A DNA stretch of 64,000 nt from Promerops cafer (lineage: Eukaryota; Chordata; Aves; Passeriformes; Nectariniidae). A program made the translations under genes and the position numbers. Below, piece after piece: positions 14,501 to 25,800 of this stretch. Under the pieces are notes generated by a model. It made no database searches and had not been told where the DNA came from. It saw nothing but the letters and a program-made list of their open reading frames with translations. The stretch is taken from contig VZSE01005880.1 of assembly GCA_013398275.1 (NCBI GenBank), positions 2,571-66,570 of the forward strand, given 5' to 3'. Positions within the stretch are counted from its first letter, which is position 1, and each line of letters opens with the position of its first letter.

Positions 14501-17496
14501 ATTTAATTTGTACTCAAGCACTGACATAGTTGAAGATTTTTCAGCAGAAGCATCGTGCTCTGTCCTTTCCCATCTGATTGTGACTGCATAACTCATGTCT
14601 TAGCCGTGTGCTTTCTTTTATCTTCTTACGTCTCTTCCTTTATCAGGGGCTCTTCCTTCTTTTTGCAGATTAGTGGATACCTCAATTTGCTGGCCAACAC
14701 CATTGATAACTTCACACACGGCCTGGCAGTAGCAGCCAGCTTCCTGGTTAGCAGAAAGGTAAGGTTTCTGTACCCAGCTGTGTACTGAAATGGAGAGGCC
14801 TCGTCTCAAGTGTGATACGACATGCAAAACAGCCAAAAAATGCAAGGAGTTCCTTCCTATTTGCTGGAATTTTCTGAGAAAATGCAGGCTACAGTAAAAC
14901 CCAACCCTATCCTGGTCCTCTGATGCAGAACTGCTTCAAATTTGGGATATGTTAGTCATTTGTACTGGCATTAGGGGATGGATTAACTCATCTACCCTCA
15001 TCTACTCAAAAGGCAGTCCAGAAATAAATGATGAGGATGGCCACCTCAGAAGCTGTGACACAGAGAAGGCAGAGATGTTTATTGCATTTTTGCTTTGGTC
15101 TTTAACACTGATGATGGGCTATGGGGTCCCCATTGCCCTGAGCTGGAGCACCATGACTGCGAGAATGCGAAACTCCCTTAGTGAACCCTGCACTCCAGCT
15201 GCTGCAGCTGGATCCCTGTAAGTGTATGGGACCTGATGGGATTCATCCAAGAATACTGCGATTCTTTCCTAATCGCTTTCTCTCTGCTGCAGGTTGGGTT
15301 CCTAACCACAATGGCCATTCTCCTGCATGAAATCCCACACGAGGTGAGAGGGCTTTGTATCCTGCCATCATGAGGGGGATTACAATGTGCTTCATCTGCT
15401 AAGAGGAGGTCTGGGTCTGGCTAACGTTTCCTTGTCTTCTTGAAAGCTGCTCCCTCTGGGGAGACTGACAACACTGAAAATCTGGAATAGTCTTGAAGCA
15501 CTGGCCTTGTTGTGAATGGCCTTTTTGACTGAGAATTTAGTATTCAAGTTTATTAACTGTCAGCTCTTGGTTTTCTTAGGTTGGAGACTTTGCAATCCTA
15601 CTTCGGGCTGGCTTTGACCGCTGGAGCGCAGCCAAGATGCAGCTTTCCACAGCTCTGGGGGGAATTCTAGGAGCCTGCTTTGCAATATGTGCTCAGTCAC
15701 CAAAAGGAGCAGGTAAGGTTCCCTGGGACCTCTGTAGAAATGGGATGGGAGGCAGTGCTTGTCATCCTTGTGTATCTTCTTTCCCTTCTTTGTCGTCTCC
15801 CATGGCTCGGTCTCGGTAATAACCAAAGCTTTCCTTATTTGTGCAGGAGAAACAGTAGCCTGGATCCTCCCTTTCACTTCTGGAGGATTTCTGTACATTG
15901 CCTTGGTAAATGTTGTGCCTGATCTCCTGGAGGAAAAGAATCCTTGGTAAGTGCTCCCTCCTGTTCCTCTGCAGCAATTCATACTGCCAGGGGGCAAGGA
16001 TATAACCCTTCCCCGTGCCTCTTCTGGAAGTGCGTGAATGCTGGCTTTCCAAATCCTATGGACAAAGCTGGAAGCAAAATAGACTGCTGTGCTATCTGTT
16101 GCATTTGTGGGACTACAAAGACCCTCTGTAACACAAGAGCTTTCACCTGAGTGAGTCCCAGAGATTGTGCTGGCACAGTATGCAGCAGGGCCAGCTAGAG
16201 CGAGTTCCTGGGAGGAACTGGTGTTCCAGTAAGGACACTACTGCCCAGTCTGTGTTTTCAGCTTCCAGCATATACTGGTGTAGGGACTGTCTGAACCAGG
16301 GCCCCACAGAGGTGTGTATGTCTGATAACCACCTGTGAATCTATCCTTCCATGCTTCTCTCATCCCTTTCTAACCCTATCCATTAATTCGGGCCTCTGCA
16401 ACCTCCTTGTGGCAGCAGTTTGCATTTTGACTGTACTGTGTTAAGTAATGCTTCTTATTATTTCGTTTTTACACTCTTGATTATTGATTTTTTATTAGGT
16501 ATCAGTGTGTTGCTGTGTGAGTAGAAAAAGAACAGTTTTCTGCTCTTTATCACTCAGTATTTCATAGTCTGTCATTGTATTCCACCTCAGACATCTCTCT
16601 TCTGCACTGGTATATATATTCCAATATATTTGGGTTTCCCTCGTGTATTGTTTTAGTTTCTTGCAGTATAATTAAGGCTGTAGCAGGTCCAAATCCAGCT
16701 GTTCCACTGTAAAGACCCTCTCAGATCTGCTGGCAGAGCTGCCCCTTAATGTTCCCTCCTATTTTAGTTGCAATAAGACAAGTAACTTTAGTAGTTTAGG
16801 TAAGATGCCTTGGTTCACCTAGTTAATTTTGACTGAAGCAGTGCTCAAAAAACCAGGTCTGCAGTTCTATCTGAGGAGGTAGGAACTTTTTGTGGAGTAA
16901 TGTTAATTTGGATCGGTAGCCTCTTGTGTTGGCAGAGGTTGTTGGCAGAATATGCAGAAGTGGGAGGCACACAGTCACTTCCATCCAACATAAATCTGAG
17001 ATAGTGCTAAAAGAATGGCCAAATTTATTGTTTGTTTTTTTTTTTCTGTAACTGTAGTTATTAGCTGGATGAGGTCCCTAAGGTGTCTGTGCACATGCTG
17101 CATAAGTACTGGTTTCCTTGTGAGTGAAAGGACATGAATATGTATCTGGATAGCTGCATGACTGAATCAGCTTGAGTTGATTTGGAAGCCTGGCGTTGGG
17201 CCTTGCAGCTGAGTGGAACAAGTCCATGCCAGTTTATAGACAACTTCTTTGCTTGGGGTGCTGGGAAAGTCTTCTCATCTGTGTTACTGACTTCATACAG
17301 CTGTTGTGCTCTCCACGTGGTAAATTTGGAAGGGCAAAGAACAAATCATTGGAGAGCTCTGTGCAGCTACCTATGGGGATTGGTTTATGGCTCCTCCTAA
17401 TTTTGCTGTTTCTTTCCCAGGAATTCCCTGCAGCAAATTCTGCTCCTGTGTACGGGCATTACAGTCATGGTGCTACTCACGCTCACAACTGAGTGA
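5529..17496 (+). CDS. SLC39A13: Zinc transporter ZIP13, 10 coding exons, 364 aa
   Basis: Coding exons: 5529-5796, 6242-6355, 7993-8111, 9337-9480, 14669-14758, 15293-15343, 15580-15712, 15847-15946 and 17421-17496. That is nine coding exons, and a tenth, noncoding exon is expected upstream. All introns are GT-AG, the phases join, and the total is 1095 nt. The start is supported by an in-frame TGA at 5514-5516. ZIP13 belongs to the LIV-1 subfamily of ZIP transporters and moves zinc out of Golgi or vesicle stores into the cytosol. Residues 5-20 are hydrophobic and signal-like. Family marks include DNFTHG at 228-233 in membrane helix 4 and HEIPHE at 257-262, followed by VGD, in helix 5: the metal-binding core. 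The first membrane helix carries GSFMVGLSG; its first glycine (G63) corresponds to the glycine changed in a human spondylo-cheiro-dysplastic Ehlers-Danlos patient allele. The length agrees with human ZIP13 (364-371 aa). The cytosolic loop encoded by 9337-9480 is the least conserved part and contains no histidine. Confidence 0.96.
14945..15280 (+). mobile_element. Decayed CR1 LINE fragment from the ORF2 region
   Basis: Translated pieces resemble the CR1 segment just before the reverse transcriptase domain: DTEKAEMF near 15057-15080 recalls the usual EKAEVLN block, and near 15230-15265 the reading GPDGIHPRIL matches the conserved GPDGIHPRVL block. The fragment carries frame breaks and cannot be active. 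It lies in the SLC39A13 intron before exon 15293-15343 and ends about a dozen bases from the pyrimidine tract of that exon's acceptor. Boundaries are approximate. Confidence 0.7.
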
Positions 17497-20105
17497 CCTC
17501 TGCGCAGACCTCATGATGCCTCCCAGAGCCACCACAGTGACTCTGAGCTTTACAAAGCAATAAGGAACACTAATGTTACTTCCTACGTGTGTGTGCGCAG
17601 ATCTGGCTGCTAGTATGAGAAGCAGGTGAGAGAGAGGTCTGGCTGTGCAAGACTTCATTCCCTGGCTCTCCTATCCCTGTTCTGCTCAAATCCACACATG
17701 AGGGCTTCTGTTCTTTTTTTGTTTGGTTGGTTTTTATGGAGCAAAAGATACACTGGGCAGAAACAAACTGAACAACTGCTCCACTATGAGTGAATGATAT
17801 TTCATTCTGATGGAACTGCACCTCCCAAGCTCTTGCGTGAAAACAACAGAGGTGATTCCTGTAGCTGATGAAGATAAAGGATTTTTCCTACCACTTTAAG
17901 GGCTGGAGGCAGAACAGGCATGACAAAGCAACAATAAACGGCTTTAGCCAGAACCCCCTACCATGAGAAGTTGATGGTGCTATGAGATAGAGGGGAAGAG
18001 ACCCTTTCCAACTTGATCTCCAGCTGCTCATTGACACCACTTGTTCCTAAAGGTAGTATTGGCCTCAGCAGTCCAGCTCTTTTGGTCTATTTTGTTTACA
18101 TTGAAATTGAGCCAAAAGCTTGAGGCACTTTAGGGTAGGTCACTACAATGAGATGATGTGGCTTGGAGATTACTTGCCTCAGCCCTAACCACTCCAGTAG
18201 CCAGCACAGCCCAACTGTTTATCTGATAAATAATCAGTTAATGTTTCTTCAGTTGCCAACTACCAGCTCGCTCACATCTGGAGGGAAAGCCATGTAGCTG
18301 TTGTGACTGAGCTCCCTCTCCTCATAACCATTAGCTGAACATGCCACTGAGCCTGCTCATGAGACCTGATTCATGCACCATCTGCCTCACACCATGTTTC
18401 AGATATTCTTGAGTTGTAGCATGTTAGACCTGCCTAGCATGCTCCAGCAGCCCTAGACTGTCATGGCAGAAGTGCTTGAACACTACTGGTCAGCAACTGA
18501 TGACTCCTGGTTAGCTTTTCTTCTGTTCAGTGTAGACTATTTAAGAGCATACTGTGGATGGTAGCCTGTTTCTGGAGTTCTTACCTCACAGTGGAGTTCA
18601 TCTGTTGAGGACGAATGAATAAGAAATAATACTGACAGCTTTTAGATGGGAAGGTTGAAACTGCTGGTGAAAATATTTTTAAGTAAGGTGAGAAAGGGAT
18701 ATGAAAGGGTGACAATCAGTATGCTTTAAGAGGAGTTTTCTGTTATGCGATGCTTGGGATAAAATTTTTGGCAATTTGAGACCAATAAAAAGAAATAAAA
18801 TTTCTAGTGCTTTCCTCCATTCCAGCTCACAGGGCTGACCAGGCCATAATTCCACAGGGATGTTTTATTGCCACAGAGATGTGCACAATTACTAGATCAT
18901 CCCTTCTGTGGAACTTAACTTTGCTTAAATATGTTTAAAAACAGGTCTAATAGAACTAGCAGAGTCACTGAACACAAAACAGATGCCACAGTGTGATTTA
19001 CACCAACTTAGCTCAGTCTCATAACAGCTTTTGTGAAGCAGTACAGCTCTCCAGTCTGCCCAGGGCCTTACCAAGAGGACTTGTGCCTTGAGAGGGCGAT
19101 TTGGGTCAGCAAGGCAGGTATGCTGCCCACAGCAGAGGCATTACTTCCCTAAGAGATTCCTTAACTGTTGACGCAGTTCTTTTTTATGACAGCTCCTGTC
19201 CTGCTTTTCAGTGAGTGCTGGAGAGCTCATGCTTGCAGTTCTGTCTGCCCAGGAACTGCTGTCTGAAATTTTTTAGCTTTCCTTTCCCTGGACTTATATG
19301 AGTAACTAGTTTCACTACAACAAGGAGGGAGGCTTAGTGCAATTGTTTATTCCTCTTTACAAAGTTGCCTTCCTGTGCCAACTACTCTCTCCATCATTCA
19401 ATTGTTGTGAAGGCTGATGGTAGCATCCACTTCCTGCTTTCCTGGAAGGATGATTAATCCAGTTAGCCTGCAGGGACTGGGGGAGTACGCCAGCCCTCTG
19501 GTTCTAGCTTTGGGGGTTCCTTCTGCCCAGGGACTGCAGCTAAGCAGACCCTGTAAAAGGGCTCTGGAGGAAGCAGGCTTGCACAGAAAGTTGTGCCTGC
19601 TGTTTCTCAAGATGTCTTTCCCAAAATAAGGCTGGCATTTAAGTTGAGGCATTGCCAGGTGAGTGTCCGTGAGTTGGCGTTGTTGCATCAGCACTGAGCC
19701 TTGCCAAGACTGAAAACCACAGTCAGGATTTCTACTCAGTGTTCAGGAATGTGAAGTGGATGACACTGAAGAAAGAATTTCTGAGCTGTTTTTCTTGGCT
19801 GCTATCACAGGCATGGCTAGTCTGTGGTTCTTGGGAAGATACCCTGGTAGGAGGTAGCATGGGGCTTGTGGGAGGGAGGGGTTCGATAGATTTTTACTGC
19901 GTCAGCCCTGGGGCTGAGGATTGAGGGCCTTGGGAGGAAATGGAGCATCACTCCACCATATTTGTCACTTTTGGAAATGCAGAGAGAATTGTATTTTCTA
20001 GCTCTATTTTTTCAGCTGCTCTTATGCATTTTCCCCCTTCATCTGTATTGGTCTGCTCTGCATGGAGACAATAGAGATGAAATAAATGGTTTTCCATGTC
20101 GGTTT
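17497..20105 (+). other. SLC39A13: Probable SLC39A13 3' UTR with several poly(A) signals
   Basis: AATAAA occurs at 17933-17938, 18784-18789, 18794-18799 and 20081-20086. The last is followed within 20 bases by a strongly GT-rich stretch, which is the expected downstream element, so it is the best candidate for the distal 3' end. The site at 17933 lacks a clear GT-rich follower but could serve as a proximal site. No other gene is seen here. Confidence 0.55.
20081..20086 (+). terminator. SLC39A13: Best SLC39A13 poly(A) signal (AATAAA)
   Basis: A canonical hexamer followed by GT-rich sequence at about 20097-20160. This is the strongest cleavage-site context downstream of the SLC39A13 stop codon. 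Confidence 0.55.
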
Positions 20106-22000
20106 GTGTTGTTGGGTTATTTTATTTGGTTGGTTTGGGCTCTTTTTGAAGTTCCTACTTTCCTTTGATATAAAAATTCAATTTAAATTTCATTTGAATT
20201 GCAGAGACATATCTCTGGGTTAGTCTAGAGCAGTCTGGACTCTGGGTTGCTGTCAGACTTTCCCCAGACTTTCACAGTTGAAAGAAAAAGTTCTATTCCA
20301 GTTTCTTCTTTCTGCTGCCGGGGAACTGTTGTCCAGGAGCAGTGTGGTAGAATCGTAATTCTTGACTGCTGCTCTGGGTTCCCTGAAAAGCATCACCAAG
20401 TAAGTTTCTCTTCTTTTGGGGAAAGTTTGCATGGTAGCTTTATTGTTCAGAGAGTTTTGTTATCATACTTGACTATAATCAGTTATTTTTTTAAATCAAA
20501 AAAACTCAAGGCCTGTCTGGTTTCAGTTAACACTTAAGCTGGATACCATGTAGGCCAAAGGTGCAATCATCAAAGGTTGTGTGTTCCAATTGCCCAGAAA
20601 GGACTAAAAGGAAATTCTCTACCCTTCATTTGGAAGATTTTTCAGCTGTAAATGGTGCATTTACATCTCTTCTTACCCAAAGTCTTCTGTAAAAAGAAGG
20701 AAAACCATAACCCAAGAGCTGGAAGAAGATGAAGGCAGGTAGGTGATCAAGGGCATGATGCCACAGTCTGTGGGTTTTGCCAGTAATCTGCATTTTGAAA
20801 TCTCTGCCCCTGGATTTACCTAGCTGCACTCTTGGGCCGCAGTGGTACTCCTGCCCTTATGGCTGTGCTATGAGCCTCTCTCCCTTATCCCTTTTTCATT
20901 CTCAAAAGTAATCAAAATTACCATGAATTGGTTAGCTATCTGTTTCACAGGCTCTGGGAAGAATGGCTGTGACACAATTGCAGTAGCACAGAAGGGAGAA
21001 CAATTAGAGTTTCATTCATGGGAACTTTCTAAGATGATGGTGTTGCTGAAGCCCCTGTCCTCTGAAGCTAGCCTGAGGAGCTCACGTGGAGAGTAGGGTG
21101 GCATAATAGGATTGCAGACTTAGGAAATGTGAGTATTTGGATCTTTCTGGGAAAGACCTATTACAATTGAAGGATTTTTCCATGTTAGCGAGAGCAGTGA
21201 TTAGATTTGAAAATTATTTTTCATTCTTGCTGTGGAAGACTTAATGTAGCTGGTATGTGTAAGAAAATTCTTTTGACAGCAGCCCTTTCAATTTGTCTGC
21301 CTTGAAGGCACTAGTGTGCAGCTGCATGGATGGTAATCCCATCTGTCCAGTGCAAACTGCTGAAGAGGATCTTGCAGAAATGTGGTTAGAACAAGCTTTA
21401 GCTGTGGCTGCTGCATGTTTCCACCAGGCAGAGTGCTCAGGGCAGATAAGCAGTACTCTGTTCTGGGCAGTGTTGCTGGGAGAAGTGCTGGGGAGGGTGT
21501 TTAGGTTGTGCTCAGTGTGGCCGAGGGACCAAGAAGTGACCAAGGGGGAAGTGGTGGCAGGGGGAAAGGATTGGAATCTCCTACAGTTGAGCATTTGCTC
21601 CTGGGAACCAATTAAAACTACATTTAACAAAAAAAACCCCAAAGCTAAGGATTTCAAAATTGGACGTTGAATTAGTAGTTTAGGCATAGCATATCACTAG
21701 ATCATTTTATCTGGAGGCCAGAATTGATGAGACGATGGTCTAACAACTGGCTTTGGGTATGGACTGATAGTGCTGCAGCTTGAGGAACAAGTCCTATACG
21801 ACAAGCAGGATCAGAAAGGATTTTGTGCCCCTATAAATACTGCATTTAACTAATGGCTTGGATTTAATCTGCTTCTCATTGCATAAAATAGATAGACATT
21901 TTTCAGCTTTTTCAGTCCTTATTTTCCATTAACTGATAATGAAGGGTGGAGGAGAAGTCACAATCCAAATGCCAACAAATAATGTTGCGGGTGGTGTTTG
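20106..22000. other. Intergenic between SLC39A13 and the TMEM178-like gene
   Basis: No exon, RNA gene or clear repeat was recognised. The longest open frames (21241-21687 on the - strand and 21293-21670 on the + strand) overlap each other and have no recognisable domain. Confidence 0.5.
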
Positions 22001-22009
22001 TATTTCGTG

Positions 22010-22800
22010 TACATTTGAAAAACTGCTGGCTCCCGCGGCCTGAGCAGGGCTGGTCTCTGCCCTTCTGCCCTGGGCAAGCCAGCGGGACGGGCTACTGCAA
22101 GGCCAGAGGAGGTCGCGGAAAGGCTCGGAGGGTCCGCTCACCCCTTCCTCCGGCCATCCATCCCCCGGTAGCTGCCCGCGGTCGCCCCCGCACCGCCTTG
22201 GACGCGGGCTCAGCCAAGGGAGTGGCCCTCGGTCCGCGGAGCAGGAGCCGGGCGCCGCGGCGGGGGCGGTTCCGGGACCCCCGTGAGGCCGTGCCCGGAG
22301 GATGCCGCGGTACGGGACCGAGCGCGGCGGGGGGCGCGGGCCCCGTGTCCCTTCCGGGGGCGGTGCCGCNNNNNNNNNNNNNNNNNNNNNNNNNNNNNNN
22401 NNNNNNNNNNNNNNNNNNNNNNNNNNNNNNNNNNNNNNNNNNNNNNNNNNNNNNNNNNNNNNNNNNNNNNNNNNNNNNNNNNNNNNNNNNNNNNNNNNNN
22501 NNNNNNNNNNNNNNNNNNNNNNNNNNNNNNNNNNNNNNNNNNNNNNNNNNNNNNNNNNNNNNNNNNNNNNNNNNNNNNNNNNNNNNNNNNNNNNNNNNNN
22601 NNNNNNNNNNNNNNNNNNNNNNNNNNNNNNNNNNNNNNNNNNNNNNNNNNNNNNNGGCCGCTGCCGGGGCGAGACCGGGCCGGCGGGCGGGCGGGCGCGG
22701 ATGGAGCCCGACGGACCCGTGGCTCCCGGTGTCCCTGGCGTGCGGGAAGCGGCGAGCGCGGCCCTGACCCCATCCCGGGGTCTTGTGCGCCTCCCTCTCT
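22010..22800 (+). promoter_or_regulatory. CpG island, probable promoter and exon 1 of the TMEM178-like gene
   Basis: GC and CpG content rise sharply from about 22030, and GC-rich sequence flanks an assembly gap at 22370-22655. The downstream exons 29312-32174 need a first exon coding for roughly 130 residues with the first membrane segment. In human TMEM178 genes that exon is GC-rich and lies in a CpG island. None of the visible flanking sequence translates into the expected residues, so the exon is probably inside the gap. Assignment rests on position and composition only. Confidence 0.45.
22370..22655. other. Assembly gap of 286 N
   Basis: A run of N inside the GC-rich island. The true gap length may differ from the N count. 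Confidence 0.99.
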
Positions 22801-25800
22801 GCTAAAAATGCTGCAGAGCTGGGTGGGACCACGTCCTCAGAGAACCCCTTCGGGGGCCCAGTGCAGGGCCTGATTCTCGGTGGGCGTCCTCCTAACCCCG
22901 ACACTTTCTTCTAATTGAGTGCTGAGAAACGTGCAGTGTTGTTTATAGCACTGTGATTTTTGCAGCAAGGTGAAAGGGACCTGTTGTTCCCATTCTAGCA
23001 TGAGGGAGTTCTCATTGCTGCAGTAGATTGACGGGCTTTAATGGTGGCAGATGTCGCTCAGGGCCCCCAGGGTGAAAGGAGAGAAAGCTATGGATCTTCT
23101 ACTATTGTGGCACATGGTACAAAACCACGCAGGCCACGAAGTATGAATAAAAGTCCTGCATTTGATGGTACAAATAACGTAGTGGGCTGACCCATGCAGT
23201 CAATGGGTTATGTGTGGTTAATGATAAATATCAGGACTTAGTGTTCCAGCAGGTACATATTAGCACAGAGAGAGTAGGAGTTGGGAAAAGTGCTTCCATT
23301 GAGGCACAAAATGGAAATGCTATCTTAAGAAAGCGAGAGCAGTTCTTCGGCTTGGCTTCCAACTGTGACGCCAGTCCTGCACAGCAGAGGCTGGATAGAC
23401 TGGCACTGTGAATCTCAGCTCGTCTTTGTCCCTTCTTTCCAATGCACAGCAATGACTCTTACTTCTCAAAACTCTAGTGCTGTGTGCTTAGCTTCTTTCT
23501 CTATTTATTCTCCTAGGATCCATTTTATGTGATTTCATTTTTATTTCCATGCTGAACTCCTTTCACTAAAAGAAAACTCATTAATTTCTTTCTATTAATT
23601 GTGGCTGTCATGTAAAATATGTATCTATTTTTTGCTTCACATCAAGCAAAATGCTTTCAAGCTCCCACTGAGATTAGCTGAGATGGGGGGAAGGGGTGGG
23701 AAGAATATTAGTTTGGTCCTCAATACTTCTCTTTCTGAGGTGTTTTCCCAACACCACAACAAGTCACATAGAGAGGGTAGAGTCTGCATTCTACATGCAG
23801 GGCATTACAGGGTGTTGAATGGTCTTTCTTGGTGTTTGATGGGTAAAACTGGAAGGACTCTAAATCCAAAATGTTTTCTGTCTACTTTATTTCCTTTTTT
23901 CCCCCCGGTTGTTCTAATAAAACACCTTGCCTTTCCCTACAAAAAGCCTTGCTCCCCTTATATTCTTTACCTATTAGGTCTGCGGTTGCTACTGTAAAGA
24001 TTTATGTGTCATCTTATAGAGGGAAATTATTAATAATAGTTCTTGTAGAATCAGATCTTTAAATAGATATGACTCTCTTATCCCTTCTCCTGACCTGCTT
24101 TACTAGCAGCCTTTCCTCGTTCCCACTGTGTCTGTCTTTTCTCTGACAACTGTGATTAAGCAGCCTTTTCCAACTGATGGTCAGGTGTGGCTTCATCTGA
24201 GCTGTTCTCTGAAGCATGATACCAGATCTGGGGCTTCTGAAAAGGAAAAGCAGGTATTTTTTCCCCTGTTGTGACCTGAAGATCACTCCTGTGCACTGCT
24301 GAAAGTCCTACTTCCTCCTCAATTTGCATTAAGTTCTCAGCTAGCTCTTTGGTGATGTGTGATGCCTTCCTTTATTCCTAGTATTCCTTAATCTAGATAT
24401 TTTTATGGTCTTTTAATGGAGTAAATTTTATTTTTTCTCACAGTTCTATGGTAATTTTGGTTTGGGTTTATAGTCTCCATTTTTTCTAGTCTCTCTGGAG
24501 TAAGATTTCTTTCCTTTCTGCATCTGTCCTAAATTCTGAATAAATTACTGGAGTCCATAAATACACTTACCCGTATAGATAATTCCATGGATTTCTAGTC
24601 CTGCATTTATCTACTGCTATTAATATAAAGCAGTTTCATGGAAACTTGCATACTTGAGCATTGTAGCTAATGATGCATATACAAGCATCCATTTATATAT
24701 CCAGGATATTAAAAAAAGCAAAATATATTCACTTCATATATTTAAAAGGAAAAAACGGGTCAGAAAATGTAGTGCAAAACTGAGAAGTGGGAAATGTTTA
24801 AATGTAAGATGGGAATGATATGTGAGATTTTTCTTAAAATGCAAAATCACTATTTTGGAACTGTGAAAAATACACAGTTTCATTTTAAAAATACAATTAA
24901 AAGGCAAAAGAAGGAATAATTTAAAAACCACATGGGGAAAGTGGAGATTAGCAATAAGTAAGAGATAGAAGGCAAAGAACTGAACAATTTGGTGGGGAAA
25001 CTGAGAAGATCTCTGTGCATATATGAGAGATTCTCTGAGTGTAAGAACATGAGCACTACACGTCATCTTGTAGAGCCTGTGCTATGTGGATTCCACATTC
25101 AATAACTGGTGCTACAACAAAACCATCTGCATGGACTCTTCTTAAGCAGTAAGGTCCTGCAGGGGTTTATTAAAGCTTGTTTAGGGGTCTTCTCTACCTG
25201 TTAGTAGAGTAAAAAAGTGTTGCTTACAAAATGGTGACAGTAGAAAATGATGAGTTGGGAAAGATCCATTCTAACAGGCTGCTTTGGATAACTCAAACCC
25301 TTTGGTGGGCTCACTGAACAACATGCGCTTTAATATCCATAAACTGAAGGAATTAAAAAATAAAAGGTTTATCACTGTTGATAAACCAGGGATTTTATTG
25401 CTTTTCAGGCTTGCTCTGAAAAGTCTCTGGGGTGGGACTGGTACTGGTACATCTCATATATACTGAAAAGACTTCTTGGTACCACAGTGTAGCTGAGAAG
25501 GTGAGGAGAACCACTGGATGCTTAAGCAGAGGAACACAACAGTTTGGGGCTGCAGTGAGGCCCTTGAGAGAAAACTGCTCAGTCCTGGTGTCTGTACTTC
25601 CCATTCTTTCTGACTGATGATGAGTTGGAAGAGTTACAGGATTGCCTGTGAGGTCTGTAGAGGATCTATTATAGTGTTTAATAAATTTGATCTGTTTGGT
25701 CATGGCCCTTGGTAAGTATGATCTGTCAGTGTGATCTGTAAGAGTTCTTGTGGTATTTTAAAGGAAGGTTGATTTATTTGATCTGGTGGCCCTTGGGTGA

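Noticed and set aside
21241..21687. Overlapping 148- and 125-codon open frames between SLC39A13 and the TMEM178-like gene
   Set aside because: They overlap on opposite strands, show no recognised domain and have no splice partner.
22701..22805. ATG with MEPDGP as a possible TMEM178-like start, since TMEM178A also starts MEP
   Set aside because: The following residues lack the hydrophobic first helix and any TMEM178 motif, so the match is chance.
22092..22904. Long open frames on both strands across the gap at 22370-22655
   Set aside because: They are long only because N codons cannot be stops, and the flanks are low-complexity GC-rich translations with no domain.
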